From Halapricum desulfuricans (GTDB lineage Archaea > Halobacteriota > Halobacteria > Halobacteriales > Haloarculaceae): 64,000 nt of DNA. Each line of letters opens with the position of its first letter. Position 1 is the stretch's first letter. The notes below the pieces were generated by a model that ran no database searches, was not told where the DNA came from, and saw nothing but the letters and a program-made list of their open reading frames with translations. A program made the translations under genes and the position numbers. The DNA is taken from positions 930,001 through 994,000 of the forward strand of contig NZ_CP064787.1 in the NCBI RefSeq assembly GCF_017094505.1, written 5' to 3'. Positions 36,229 through 43,413 of the stretch are shown here, piece by piece.

Positions 36229-36699
36229 CTACAGGAAGGGAATCGTCAACGCCGCCGTGAGGGAACTGACGAGGAGCCAGCCGAGGTAGTTCCACCACGG
36301 GACGCCGCGGTAGCGCGGGCCGGGGAGGTCGTCGGTGTACGTCCAGTAGCCGTCTTCGACGCCCCGGTGGTCGGTCAGCACGTCGTAGGAGGTGGCAATG
36401 GCGGCTGTCGCGATGACTGCCACCCAACCGTCTGTCACGAGGAGTGCGAGCCGGAAGGTGAAATAAATGATTGCCGTCCAGCCGAACAGCACATAGAGCG
36501 GGACGCCACCGACTTTCGGATCGACGTGATGCTCGAGCCAGCCGAGAGCGACGACGAGCGTCTCGGCGACGAACGCGATCGCCGCGCCACCCCCGAACAG
36601 CGCGATCGTCGCAGCGACGGGCCACGTGACAATTGCGTGGGCAAGCCCGAGGAGACCCAGTCCAACGGTCGAGAGAGCGAAAACACGACGACTTGCCAT
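36229..36699 (-). CDS. Short CruF/DUF422-like membrane protein
   Basis: 156 residues with about five membrane segments. The C-terminal GVEDGYWTYTDDLPGPRYRG and VPWWNYLGW match the conserved end of the carotenoid hydratase (CruF, DUF422) family, which in haloarchaea acts in bacterioruberin synthesis. Typical members are 250-300 residues, so this one lacks roughly the N-terminal third. It may be a shortened paralogue with another role. No other carotenoid gene is nearby. Confidence 0.6.
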   Translation of the reverse strand: MASRRVFALSTVGLGLLGLAHAIVTWPVAATIALFGGGAAIAFVAETLVVALGWLEHHVDPKVGGVPLYVLFGWTAIIYFTFRLALLVTDGWVAVIATAAIATSYDVLTDHRGVEDGYWTYTDDLPGPRYRGVPWWNYLGWLLVSSLTAALTIPFL

Positions 36700-36746
36700 G
36701 GGAAGCGTCCGGTGAGCGAAAGCAAAAAGGATTGCTGACCTTCGCC

Positions 36747-36840
36747 GCTCGGGCCAAACGGTATGTCGGTGCCCGATCGTTTACGCGCTCGTCGTCTACT
36801 CCGAGGCGGACCTGCTCGGGCCAAACGGTATGTCGGTGCC
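36747..36840 (+). repeat. Duplicated 27-bp start-region sequence
   Basis: The 27 bases at 36747-36773 recur exactly at 36814-36840, 67 bases apart. Each copy contains GGGCCAAACGGTATGTCGG, including an ATG that opens MSVPD in both copies. The first copy leads into a 26-codon frame that ends at 36843; the second reads into the PAC2-family gene. Confidence 0.85.
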
Positions 36841-36856
36841 TGACGTTGCATCACAC

Positions 36857-37594
36857 ATGGCACATATCAGCGTCCACCGCGAGGATATCGCGCTCGAGGA
36901 ACCGGTGCTGGTCGAAGGGTTGCCCGGGCTCGGACTCGTGGGGAAGATCGCGGCCGATCACCTCGTCGACACCTACGACATGGCCCACTACGCGTCCGTT
37001 CACTGTGAGGGGCTCCCGGAAGTGGCCGTCTACGACGCGGGCGGCCACGGGGTCGAGCCGCCGGTGCGGATCCACGCCGACGAGGAGCGGGACCTGCTGG
37101 TCCTGCAGAGCGATATCCCGATCTCGCCGTCGGCCGCGAAGGAGTTCGCTACCTGCGTGACGGGGTGGCTCGACGACCGGAACGCGTTCCCGCTGTACGT
37201 CTCCGGCATGCAGCGCTCGGACGAGCAGACGACGGACATTTTCGGACTCGCTGTCGCCGGCGCGGGCGAGCAACTGGAGGAGATTGACGTCTCGACGCCT
37301 GACGAACGCGGCGTCGTCAGCGGCCCGACCGGCGCGCTCGTCTATCACGCCGAACGCGCGGGACTGGACGCGCTCGGGTTCGTCGTCGAGGCGTCGCCGC
37401 AGTTCCCGGATCCGGCGGCGGCCAGGGCCCTGCTCGATACCGTCGTCGAGCCGGTCGCGGACGTCGAAATCGAGACGGAGACGCTGGTCGAGAAGGCACA
37501 GGAGATCAGCGAGGCCAAGGAACGTCTCGCCCGGCGGATGCAACAGGCCGAAGACGAGAGTTCGCAGGCCCAGCCGGTCGGGATGTATCAGTGA
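36857..37594 (+). CDS. PAC2-family (proteasome assembly chaperone-like) protein
   Basis: 245 residues from ATG 36857 (MAHISVHREDIALEEP). An in-frame ATG at 36830, within the duplicated 27-bp sequence, would add nine residues. Recognisable PAC2 segments are VLVEGLPGLGLVGKIAADHL, LLVLQSDIPISPSA, GVVSGPTGALVYHAERAGLD and LGFVVEASPQFPDP. The C-terminal helix (LVEKAQEISEAKERLARRMQ) is a coiled coil. Archaeal members are hexameric and by homology may assist proteasome assembly, although no direct role is settled. It converges on hcp. Confidence 0.88.
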   Translation: MAHISVHREDIALEEPVLVEGLPGLGLVGKIAADHLVDTYDMAHYASVHCEGLPEVAVYDAGGHGVEPPVRIHADEERDLLVLQSDIPISPSAAKEFATCVTGWLDDRNAFPLYVSGMQRSDEQTTDIFGLAVAGAGEQLEEIDVSTPDERGVVSGPTGALVYHAERAGLDALGFVVEASPQFPDPAAARALLDTVVEPVADVEIETETLVEKAQEISEAKERLARRMQQAEDESSQAQPVGMYQ

Positions 37595-37618
37595 CGATAC
37601 GCGCCGGACGACACCGCC

Positions 37619-39307
37619 CTACGCCGACGGCGCCGGCACGAGCGGGCTGGATTCGAGTTCTTCGAGGATCGCCTCGCGGTCGCGCTCGACGGAATCGACC
37701 GGCTTGATGTCGAACTCCTCGACGAGCAGGTCGACGACGTTCTCCGAGAGGAACGCCGGCAGCGTCGGGCCCAGACGGATCCCCTCGACGCCCTGACTGA
37801 GCAGTGCAAGCAGGACCGTCACGGCCTTCTGCTCGTACCACGCGATGTCGTAGGCGATCGGCAAGTCGTTGACGTCCTCGACGTCCAGCGCCGCCTGCAG
37901 TTCCATCGCGATCTTCAAAAGCGAGTACGAGTCGTTGCACTGGCCGGCGTCGAGCACGCGCGGGATCCCACCGATGTCGCCCAGATCGAGTTTGTTGTAG
38001 CGGTACTTCGCACAGCCGGCAGTGAGGATGATCACGTCCTCGGGCAGGGACTCGGCCATCTCGGTGTAGTAGTCCCGCTCGGGGTGGCGGCCGTCACAGC
38101 CGCCCATGACGACGAACCCGCGGATGTCGCCGGCCTGGATGGCCTCGATGATATCGTCGGCTCGCTCGAGCACGGCGTTGTGCGCGAACCCGTTGGGGAC
38201 CGTCCCGGACTCGATCTCCTCGGGCGGTTCGGTCTCTTTGGCGTGTTCTATGAGCGCCGAGAAGTCCTTGGGCTCGCCGTCCGTGCGGTCATCGACGTGG
38301 GGCAGGCCGGGGAACCGGACGACGCCGGTCGTGTAGGTCCGGCCGGCGTAGGAGTCCTTGGGCGGGACCAGACAGTTGGTCGTCATCAGCACGGGGCCGT
38401 TGAACGCCTCGAACTCCTCGTGTTGTTGCCACCAGGCGTTGCCGTAGTTGCCGACAAAGTGGTCGTACTCCTCGAAGGCGGGATAGGCGTGAGCGGGGAG
38501 CATCTCGCCGTGCGTGTAGACGTCGACGCCCTCGCCTTCGGTCTGCTCGAGGAGTTCTTCGAGGTCTTTCAGGTCGTGGCCGCTGACCAGGATCCCCGGC
38601 CGATCGCGGGTACCGATCTCGACTTCGGTCGGTTCGGGGTGGCCGTAGGTGCTCGTGTGTGCGGAATCGAGCGTCTCCATGACCTCGACGCCGACCTCGC
38701 CGCACTCGAGTACCAGCCCGACCAGATCGTCGACATTCAGTTCGTCATCGAGTGTCGCGGCGAGTCCGCGCTGGACGAACTCGAAGACCTCGTCTTTCTG
38801 TTCGCCCAGCACGTAGGCGTGGTCGGCGTAGGCGGCGATGCCCTTGATCCCGTAGGTCAGCAACTCCCGGAGGGACTGGACGTCCTCGCTTTCGGTCGTC
38901 TGGACGCCGACTTCGGGGGCCTTCCGGTAGAAGGCCGCGCTGTCGTCCGCCTCCCAGGTCGCGGCGTCCGGCAACTCCTCGTCGGCGATCGGACCGACCT
39001 CGCGCTCGTAGCGCTCGCGGAGGTCTCGGCGGAGTTCGAACCCCTCCCGGATCTGCCCTTCGAACCACTCGGGGTCGAAGTTGACGTTCGTGATCGTCGA
39101 GAACAGCCCCTCGACGACGAACACCCGGACGTCCTCGTCGACGATGCTTTCCGTGCGGGCCCGCTCGGCCAGATACGCGAGTCCTTTCAGCTCCCAGACG
39201 AACAGGTCCTGGATGTTCGACGTCTCGGCGTCCTTCCCGCAGACGCCGGTTTCCGTACACGCCTCGTTGTCGACCGTCTCCTGACACTGATCACAGTACA
39301 TACTCAT
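37619..39307 (-). CDS. hcp: Hybrid cluster protein (hydroxylamine reductase / NO-stress protein)
   Basis: 562 residues. The N-terminal cysteines are C5-x2-C8-x8-C17-x5-C23 (YCDQCQ, EACTETGVCG), holding the cubane cluster; the hybrid-cluster ligands lie in TTNCLVPP, VLECGEVG, TAGCAKYRYN and DAGQCNDSYS. Hcp reduces NO or hydroxylamine and has been linked to protein S-nitrosylation; in anaerobes and denitrifiers it protects from nitrosative stress. It is monocistronic here. A CGAA-N4-TTCG palindrome about 110 bases upstream of the ATG suggests control by an oxygen/nitrate regulator. Confidence 0.96.
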   Translation of the reverse strand: MSMYCDQCQETVDNEACTETGVCGKDAETSNIQDLFVWELKGLAYLAERARTESIVDEDVRVFVVEGLFSTITNVNFDPEWFEGQIREGFELRRDLRERYEREVGPIADEELPDAATWEADDSAAFYRKAPEVGVQTTESEDVQSLRELLTYGIKGIAAYADHAYVLGEQKDEVFEFVQRGLAATLDDELNVDDLVGLVLECGEVGVEVMETLDSAHTSTYGHPEPTEVEIGTRDRPGILVSGHDLKDLEELLEQTEGEGVDVYTHGEMLPAHAYPAFEEYDHFVGNYGNAWWQQHEEFEAFNGPVLMTTNCLVPPKDSYAGRTYTTGVVRFPGLPHVDDRTDGEPKDFSALIEHAKETEPPEEIESGTVPNGFAHNAVLERADDIIEAIQAGDIRGFVVMGGCDGRHPERDYYTEMAESLPEDVIILTAGCAKYRYNKLDLGDIGGIPRVLDAGQCNDSYSLLKIAMELQAALDVEDVNDLPIAYDIAWYEQKAVTVLLALLSQGVEGIRLGPTLPAFLSENVVDLLVEEFDIKPVDSVERDREAILEELESSPLVPAPSA

Positions 39308-39412
39308 GGGGAATCACCCGGTGCGAGGACACGCGGTCCGGCCAGCGTGCCGAATCGACTTCGTGTCCCCGGCATACCTGTTCCGATGGCCGCCATCCAC
39401 ACGTATCTCTTC

Positions 39413-39426
39413 CCGAACGTGTTCGG
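39413..39426. promoter_or_regulatory. CGAA-N4-TTCG palindrome upstream of hcp (possible NarO/DmsR site)
   Basis: CCGAACGTGTTCGG contains CGAA, four bases, TTCG, with one more matching pair outside. It lies 106-119 bases upstream of the hcp start and about 117 bases upstream of dhaL on the other strand. From memory, this palindrome was described for the anaerobic regulator NarO in Haloferax denitrification and DMSO promoters. Control of hcp is inferred. Confidence 0.55.
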
Positions 39427-39542
39427 ATACCGATATTTCTTCCCGGTCGTTCGTTATAGATGTCCCGAATGGTCAATCAAAATGATATTGGTTTCGATAT
39501 ATCGCCGGAACAGTTTACTCGGCGTGGGTTCATTTAGTTCGC

Positions 39543-40250
39543 ATGGACGAGACCAGACAGCGAGAGGCACTGCTCGAGGCGATCGAGAACATCGTGGATC
39601 GGATCGACGAGGAGCGGGAGTATCTGACGGAACTGGACTCCGCGATCGGCGACGCCGACCACGGCGCGAACCTGAACCGCGGGTTCAAGGCCGTCATGGA
39701 GAAGCTCGAGGAGATGGACGACGACGCAGACGTCCAGGAGATAACGAAGACGGTCGGAATGACACTCGTCTCGGAGGTCGGCGGCGCGGCGGGCCCGCTG
39801 TACGGTGGCTCGGCCATGACTGCGAGCACCGAACTCGAAGACGGGATCACGGCCGAGTCGTCGGTCGCGTTCGCCGAGGCGTTCCTCGAGAAGTTGCAGG
39901 ACCGCGGGGACGCCCGCGTCGGCGACAAGACGATGGTCGACGCGGTCACGCCGGCGGTCCACACCTACAAGAAGTCCATCGAGCAGGACGATCTGCCGCC
40001 GCTAGAGGCGCTGGCGAAGGCCGTCGATGCCGCCGAGCGCGGCGTCGAGTTCACGGTGCCGATCCGGGCGAGCAAGGGCCGGGCGTCGTTCCTCGGCTGG
40101 CGTTCGACCGGGCATCAGGACCCCGGTGCGACCAGCACGCTGTTCATGCTCGAGGAGATCCTGGCAGTCGCCGAACAGTACCTGGAGGGCGACACCGACG
40201 TCGACGCGACGTCGCCGACGATCCCGGACGAAGAACCCGAGGAGGAGTGA
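39543..40250 (+). CDS. dhaL: Dihydroxyacetone kinase, ADP-binding subunit DhaL
   Basis: 235 residues. The nucleotide-binding motif is ELDSAIGDADHGANLNRGF, whose Asp residues hold magnesium and ADP. Further conserved pieces are EVGGAAGPLYGGSAMTAS, DKTMVDAVTPAVH and RASKGRASFLGWRSTGHQDPG. In PTS-dependent systems DhaL-ADP is re-phosphorylated by DhaM and passes phosphate to dihydroxyacetone held by DhaK. No dhaK is found in the region upstream, which is intergenic and then hcp on the other strand. dhaM follows one base after its stop. Confidence 0.95.
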   Translation: MDETRQREALLEAIENIVDRIDEEREYLTELDSAIGDADHGANLNRGFKAVMEKLEEMDDDADVQEITKTVGMTLVSEVGGAAGPLYGGSAMTASTELEDGITAESSVAFAEAFLEKLQDRGDARVGDKTMVDAVTPAVHTYKKSIEQDDLPPLEALAKAVDAAERGVEFTVPIRASKGRASFLGWRSTGHQDPGATSTLFMLEEILAVAEQYLEGDTDVDATSPTIPDEEPEEE

Positions 40251-40251
40251 G

Positions 40252-40650
40252 ATGATCGGACTACTGATCGTCTCCCACAGCGGACAGGCGGCCGCCGGGA
40301 TCAGGGAGATCGCCATGGAGATGGGCGGCGACGAGGAGACCATCGCCGCGGTCGGCGGCGACCCGGACGGCGGGATCGGCACGTCGATCGACGAGATCCA
40401 GGCGGCGCTTTCGGATCTGCTGGAGGCGACCGACGGCGTCGTCGTGCTGGTCGACCTCGGCAGTGCGGTGATGAACGCCGAGACGGCCATCGAAATGGTC
40501 GAGGCCGACACCGACGCCGAGATCGAGATCGCCGACGCGCCGATCGTCGAGGGGGCGCTCAACGCCGCGGCCAGCGCGACTAGCCCGAAAGCGACTGTCG
40601 AATCCGTCCGGGAATCGGCCGAAGAGGCCCGCGAGATCTCGAAACTGTAG
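40252..40650 (+). CDS. dhaM: PTS-type phosphotransfer subunit DhaM (EIIA domain)
   Basis: 132 residues. MIGLLIVSHSGQAAAGIREI puts the phosphorylated His at position 9, as in EIIA-Man-type DhaM, and VVLVDLGSAVMNAETAIEM is the second family signature. Only the EIIA domain is present; the HPr and EI domains of larger DhaM proteins are absent, so PtsH and PtsI must come from elsewhere. It starts one base after the dhaL stop and is surely co-transcribed with it. Confidence 0.94.
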   Translation: MIGLLIVSHSGQAAAGIREIAMEMGGDEETIAAVGGDPDGGIGTSIDEIQAALSDLLEATDGVVVLVDLGSAVMNAETAIEMVEADTDAEIEIADAPIVEGALNAAASATSPKATVESVRESAEEAREISKL

Positions 40651-40720
40651 GCGTTTTCACCGCGTGGGAGTCCGGGCGGCGTTCATGACGCCCGCCCCCT
40701 TACTTCGGGACGAGCAGAGT

Positions 40721-41779
40721 ATGACCGGCGAGCCACTCCCGCCGCGGGAGACGGAGCATTACGAGACGGTCGAGGGCGACACCGTCCGGTGTCTGATCTG
40801 CCCGCGAACCTGTGAGATTCCGGCGGGCGAGCGCGGGGTCTGTGGCGTCCGGGAGAACCGCGACGGCCGCCTGTACCTGACGACCTACGGGCGGGCGGTC
40901 TCGACGTCGATCGACCCGATCGAGAAGAAGCCGCTCTTTCACGTCGCGCCCGGAGCCGACGTGCTTTCGGTCGCCGCGAAAGGGTGCAACCTGCGGTGTG
41001 ACTTCTGTCAGAACTACCGGATCGCCATCGAGTACGAGGGCGTCACCGAGCGCGAGCACCCGCCCGCGGAACTGGCCGGTCGGATCGAGGCCGGCGACGC
41101 CGACGGAATGGCCTACACCTACACCGAGCCGACGATCTTCATGGAGTACGCGCTGGACACCATGCGCGCGTCGCCGGACGACGCCCTGCAGGTGTTCGTC
41201 TCGAACGGCTACATGCGCCCCGAGACCGTCGACACGCTCGCGCCACACCTCGACGCGATCAATATCGACATCAAGGGCGACCGGGAGTTCTACCGGAAAC
41301 ACACTGGTATCCCCGACCCCGAGCCGATATTCGAGACCGTCGAACGGTTCGCCGAGCGAGACGTCCACCTCGAGGTGACGAACCTCGTCATTCCCGGTGA
41401 AAACGACGACGAGGCAAGCCTTCGCGACCGGATGGAGTGGATCGCCGACGCGGCCGGGACCGAAACGCCGGTCCACGTCTCGCGGTTCCACCCCGACTAC
41501 AAGCTCACTGACGTCCCGCCGACGCCGATCGAGACGATCGAGCGGGCGACGGAGATCGCCGGCGAAGCCGGTCTGGAGTACGTCTACAGCGGGAACGTCC
41601 CGGGTCACGAGAGCGAGTCGACCTACTGTCCGGACTGCGGCCGGCTGTTGATCGAGCGCGAGGGGTTCGCCGTCCGGGACATCGACCTCGAGGACAGTGC
41701 CTGTCCGAACTGCGGTCGGGAGATCCCGATCCACGGGACACCTCGCGGCCCGTCGAGCGGTCGCCGTCGTGTGCTCTGA
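40721..41779 (+). CDS. Radical SAM enzyme of the AmmeMemoRadiSam system
   Basis: 352 residues from ATG 40721 (MTGEPLPPRETEHYETV). An N-terminal cysteine set (VRCLICPRTCEIPAGERGVCG) precedes the radical-SAM motif CNLRCDFCQNY, and a C-terminal zinc ribbon follows (YCPDCGRLL and ACPNCGREI). This three-part layout is that of the pyruvate-formate-lyase-activase-like enzyme that co-occurs with AMMECR1 and MEMO homologues. The next gene encodes both partners fused. Substrate and product are unknown; some members are proposed to modify proteins. Confidence 0.9.
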   Translation: MTGEPLPPRETEHYETVEGDTVRCLICPRTCEIPAGERGVCGVRENRDGRLYLTTYGRAVSTSIDPIEKKPLFHVAPGADVLSVAAKGCNLRCDFCQNYRIAIEYEGVTEREHPPAELAGRIEAGDADGMAYTYTEPTIFMEYALDTMRASPDDALQVFVSNGYMRPETVDTLAPHLDAINIDIKGDREFYRKHTGIPDPEPIFETVERFAERDVHLEVTNLVIPGENDDEASLRDRMEWIADAAGTETPVHVSRFHPDYKLTDVPPTPIETIERATEIAGEAGLEYVYSGNVPGHESESTYCPDCGRLLIEREGFAVRDIDLEDSACPNCGREIPIHGTPRGPSSGRRRVL

Positions 41780-41803
41780 TCGATTCCCGGGGGATAACGA
41801 CAC

Positions 41804-43357
41804 ATGGCACGAACGAACGCAGTTCCCGCGCAACTCGACCACGACGCGGGTCGGACGCTGGTATCGCGCGCCAGACAGACCGTCGAAGTGGCCGCCCGAA
41901 GCGACGGCGAGCCGACGCCTTCGGTTGGAGAACCGGCTGATCGCCTCCAGATCGTCAGGGGCGTGTTCGTCACCATCAAGCGCGGCGAGCAGTTGCGCGG
42001 CTGTATCGGACGGCCCGATCCGGACGGACCGCTCGCCGAGACCGTCGTCGACGCCGCGATCGACGCCGCATTGCACGACCCCCGCGTCGAACCGGTCGGG
42101 CCCGACGAACTCGACGACGTGACGGTCTCCGTATCGGTGCTCTCGAAGCCCGAACCGCTCCCGGCCTCAGATCCGTCGAACTACCCCCAGTACGTCGACG
42201 TCGGCAGACACGGGTTGATCGCCGAACGCGACTCGGCCCGGGGGTTGCTCCTGCCGCAGGTCGCCGTCGACAACGACTGGCGTGCCGAGCGATTCCTCGA
42301 GGCGACCTGCCAGAAGGCGGGGCTTCCGGGCCGTGCCTGGCGCGAGGACGGGGTCGAAATCAGGCGGTTCTCCGGCCGGGTGTTCACCGAGGCACAGCCG
42401 AGCGGAGCGGTGATCGAGCGCCCGCTCGGGCGGCCGTCCGGGGCGGGCAAGGAGTCCACAGGCGACGATGGGGGGCGGAACTCGGACGAACCCGGGGAGC
42501 CACGGACGGACGGCGGACGTGTCAGAGCGTCGGCGGTCGCCGGGGAGTTCTACGCCGGCGACGCCGACGCGCTCGAGGGACAGCTCCGGGAGTCGTTCAC
42601 CCACGAGGTCGGGCCGGGGTCGCTGGCCGAGCGCGACGCCGATCCGCGACGGCCGCTCGGACTGATCGCGCCGCACGCGGGGTATCCCTACTCCGGACCT
42701 GTCGCCGCGCACGCCTACGCGACGCTCGCGCGCTCCGACACGCCCGAAACAGTCGTCGTCTTCGGGCCGAACCATCGACGCGTCGGGGAGCGTGTCGCCG
42801 TCGCGCCTCACGATCGGTGGCGGACGCCGCTCGGAGACGTCCCGGTCGATCGAGAACTTGCCGAGACCGTCGTCGACCGCCACGGGGCCGCGACGTTCGA
42901 TCCGGTCGCCCACGAGGGCGAACACTCGATCGAGGTGCAGGTACCGTTCCTCCAGCACGTCCTCTCGGAGGTGTCGGTCCTGCCGATCTGTCTCGGCACG
43001 CTCGATCACGACCGGGCCGAGCGACTCGGGGCGGCGGTCGCGGACGCCGTCGATCGAACCGGGCGGGACGCCGTCGTCGCGGGATCGACCGATCTGACCC
43101 ATTACCAGCCTCACGAGGCGGCAGTCGAGGTCGACCGACCCGTCCGCGAGGCGATTGAACGACTGGACTCCGACGCGATCGCCAGCCTGTCGGCGGGCGG
43201 TCACTCGATGTGTGGGCCCTGGTCGACGATCGCGACGGTGAGCGCCGCGCGCGAACTCGGTGGCGAGTCCGGGGACGTCCTCGCGTACGCGACCAGCGCC
43301 GACACGGCGGGCTCGCCGGACCGCGTCGTCGGCTACTGTGCGGCGGCGATTCGGTAA
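41804..43357 (+). CDS. AMMECR1-MEMO fusion protein (AmmeMemoRadiSam A and B)
   Basis: 517 residues. The first about 200 form an AMMECR1 domain: GVFVTIKRGEQLRGCIGRP, SVLSKPEPLPA, GLIAERDSARGLLLPQVA. A 40-residue acidic, low-complexity linker (SGAGKESTGDDGGRNSDEPG) leads to a MEMO domain (about 245-517) with APHAGYPYSGPVA, FGPNHRRVG, HEGEHSIEVQVPFLQH, STDLTHYQPH and HSMCGPWSTIATV. The two His and the Cys that bind metal in human MEMO1 are all present. The radical-SAM gene lies 24 bases upstream, so the whole system is made by two genes. The joint function is unknown in prokaryotes. Confidence 0.92.
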   Translation: MARTNAVPAQLDHDAGRTLVSRARQTVEVAARSDGEPTPSVGEPADRLQIVRGVFVTIKRGEQLRGCIGRPDPDGPLAETVVDAAIDAALHDPRVEPVGPDELDDVTVSVSVLSKPEPLPASDPSNYPQYVDVGRHGLIAERDSARGLLLPQVAVDNDWRAERFLEATCQKAGLPGRAWREDGVEIRRFSGRVFTEAQPSGAVIERPLGRPSGAGKESTGDDGGRNSDEPGEPRTDGGRVRASAVAGEFYAGDADALEGQLRESFTHEVGPGSLAERDADPRRPLGLIAPHAGYPYSGPVAAHAYATLARSDTPETVVVFGPNHRRVGERVAVAPHDRWRTPLGDVPVDRELAETVVDRHGAATFDPVAHEGEHSIEVQVPFLQHVLSEVSVLPICLGTLDHDRAERLGAAVADAVDRTGRDAVVAGSTDLTHYQPHEAAVEVDRPVREAIERLDSDAIASLSAGGHSMCGPWSTIATVSAARELGGESGDVLAYATSADTAGSPDRVVGYCAAAIR

Positions 43358-43413
43358 CGAGACCTGTCCAGTCGCCAGCCAAACTATTTGTCTCCGGACC
43401 GAAACGTTTCGAT

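Noticed and set aside
38084-40255. 723-codon plus-strand frame opposite hcp and across dhaL
   Set aside because: Antisense to hcp and out of frame with dhaL, both of which have complete family motifs.
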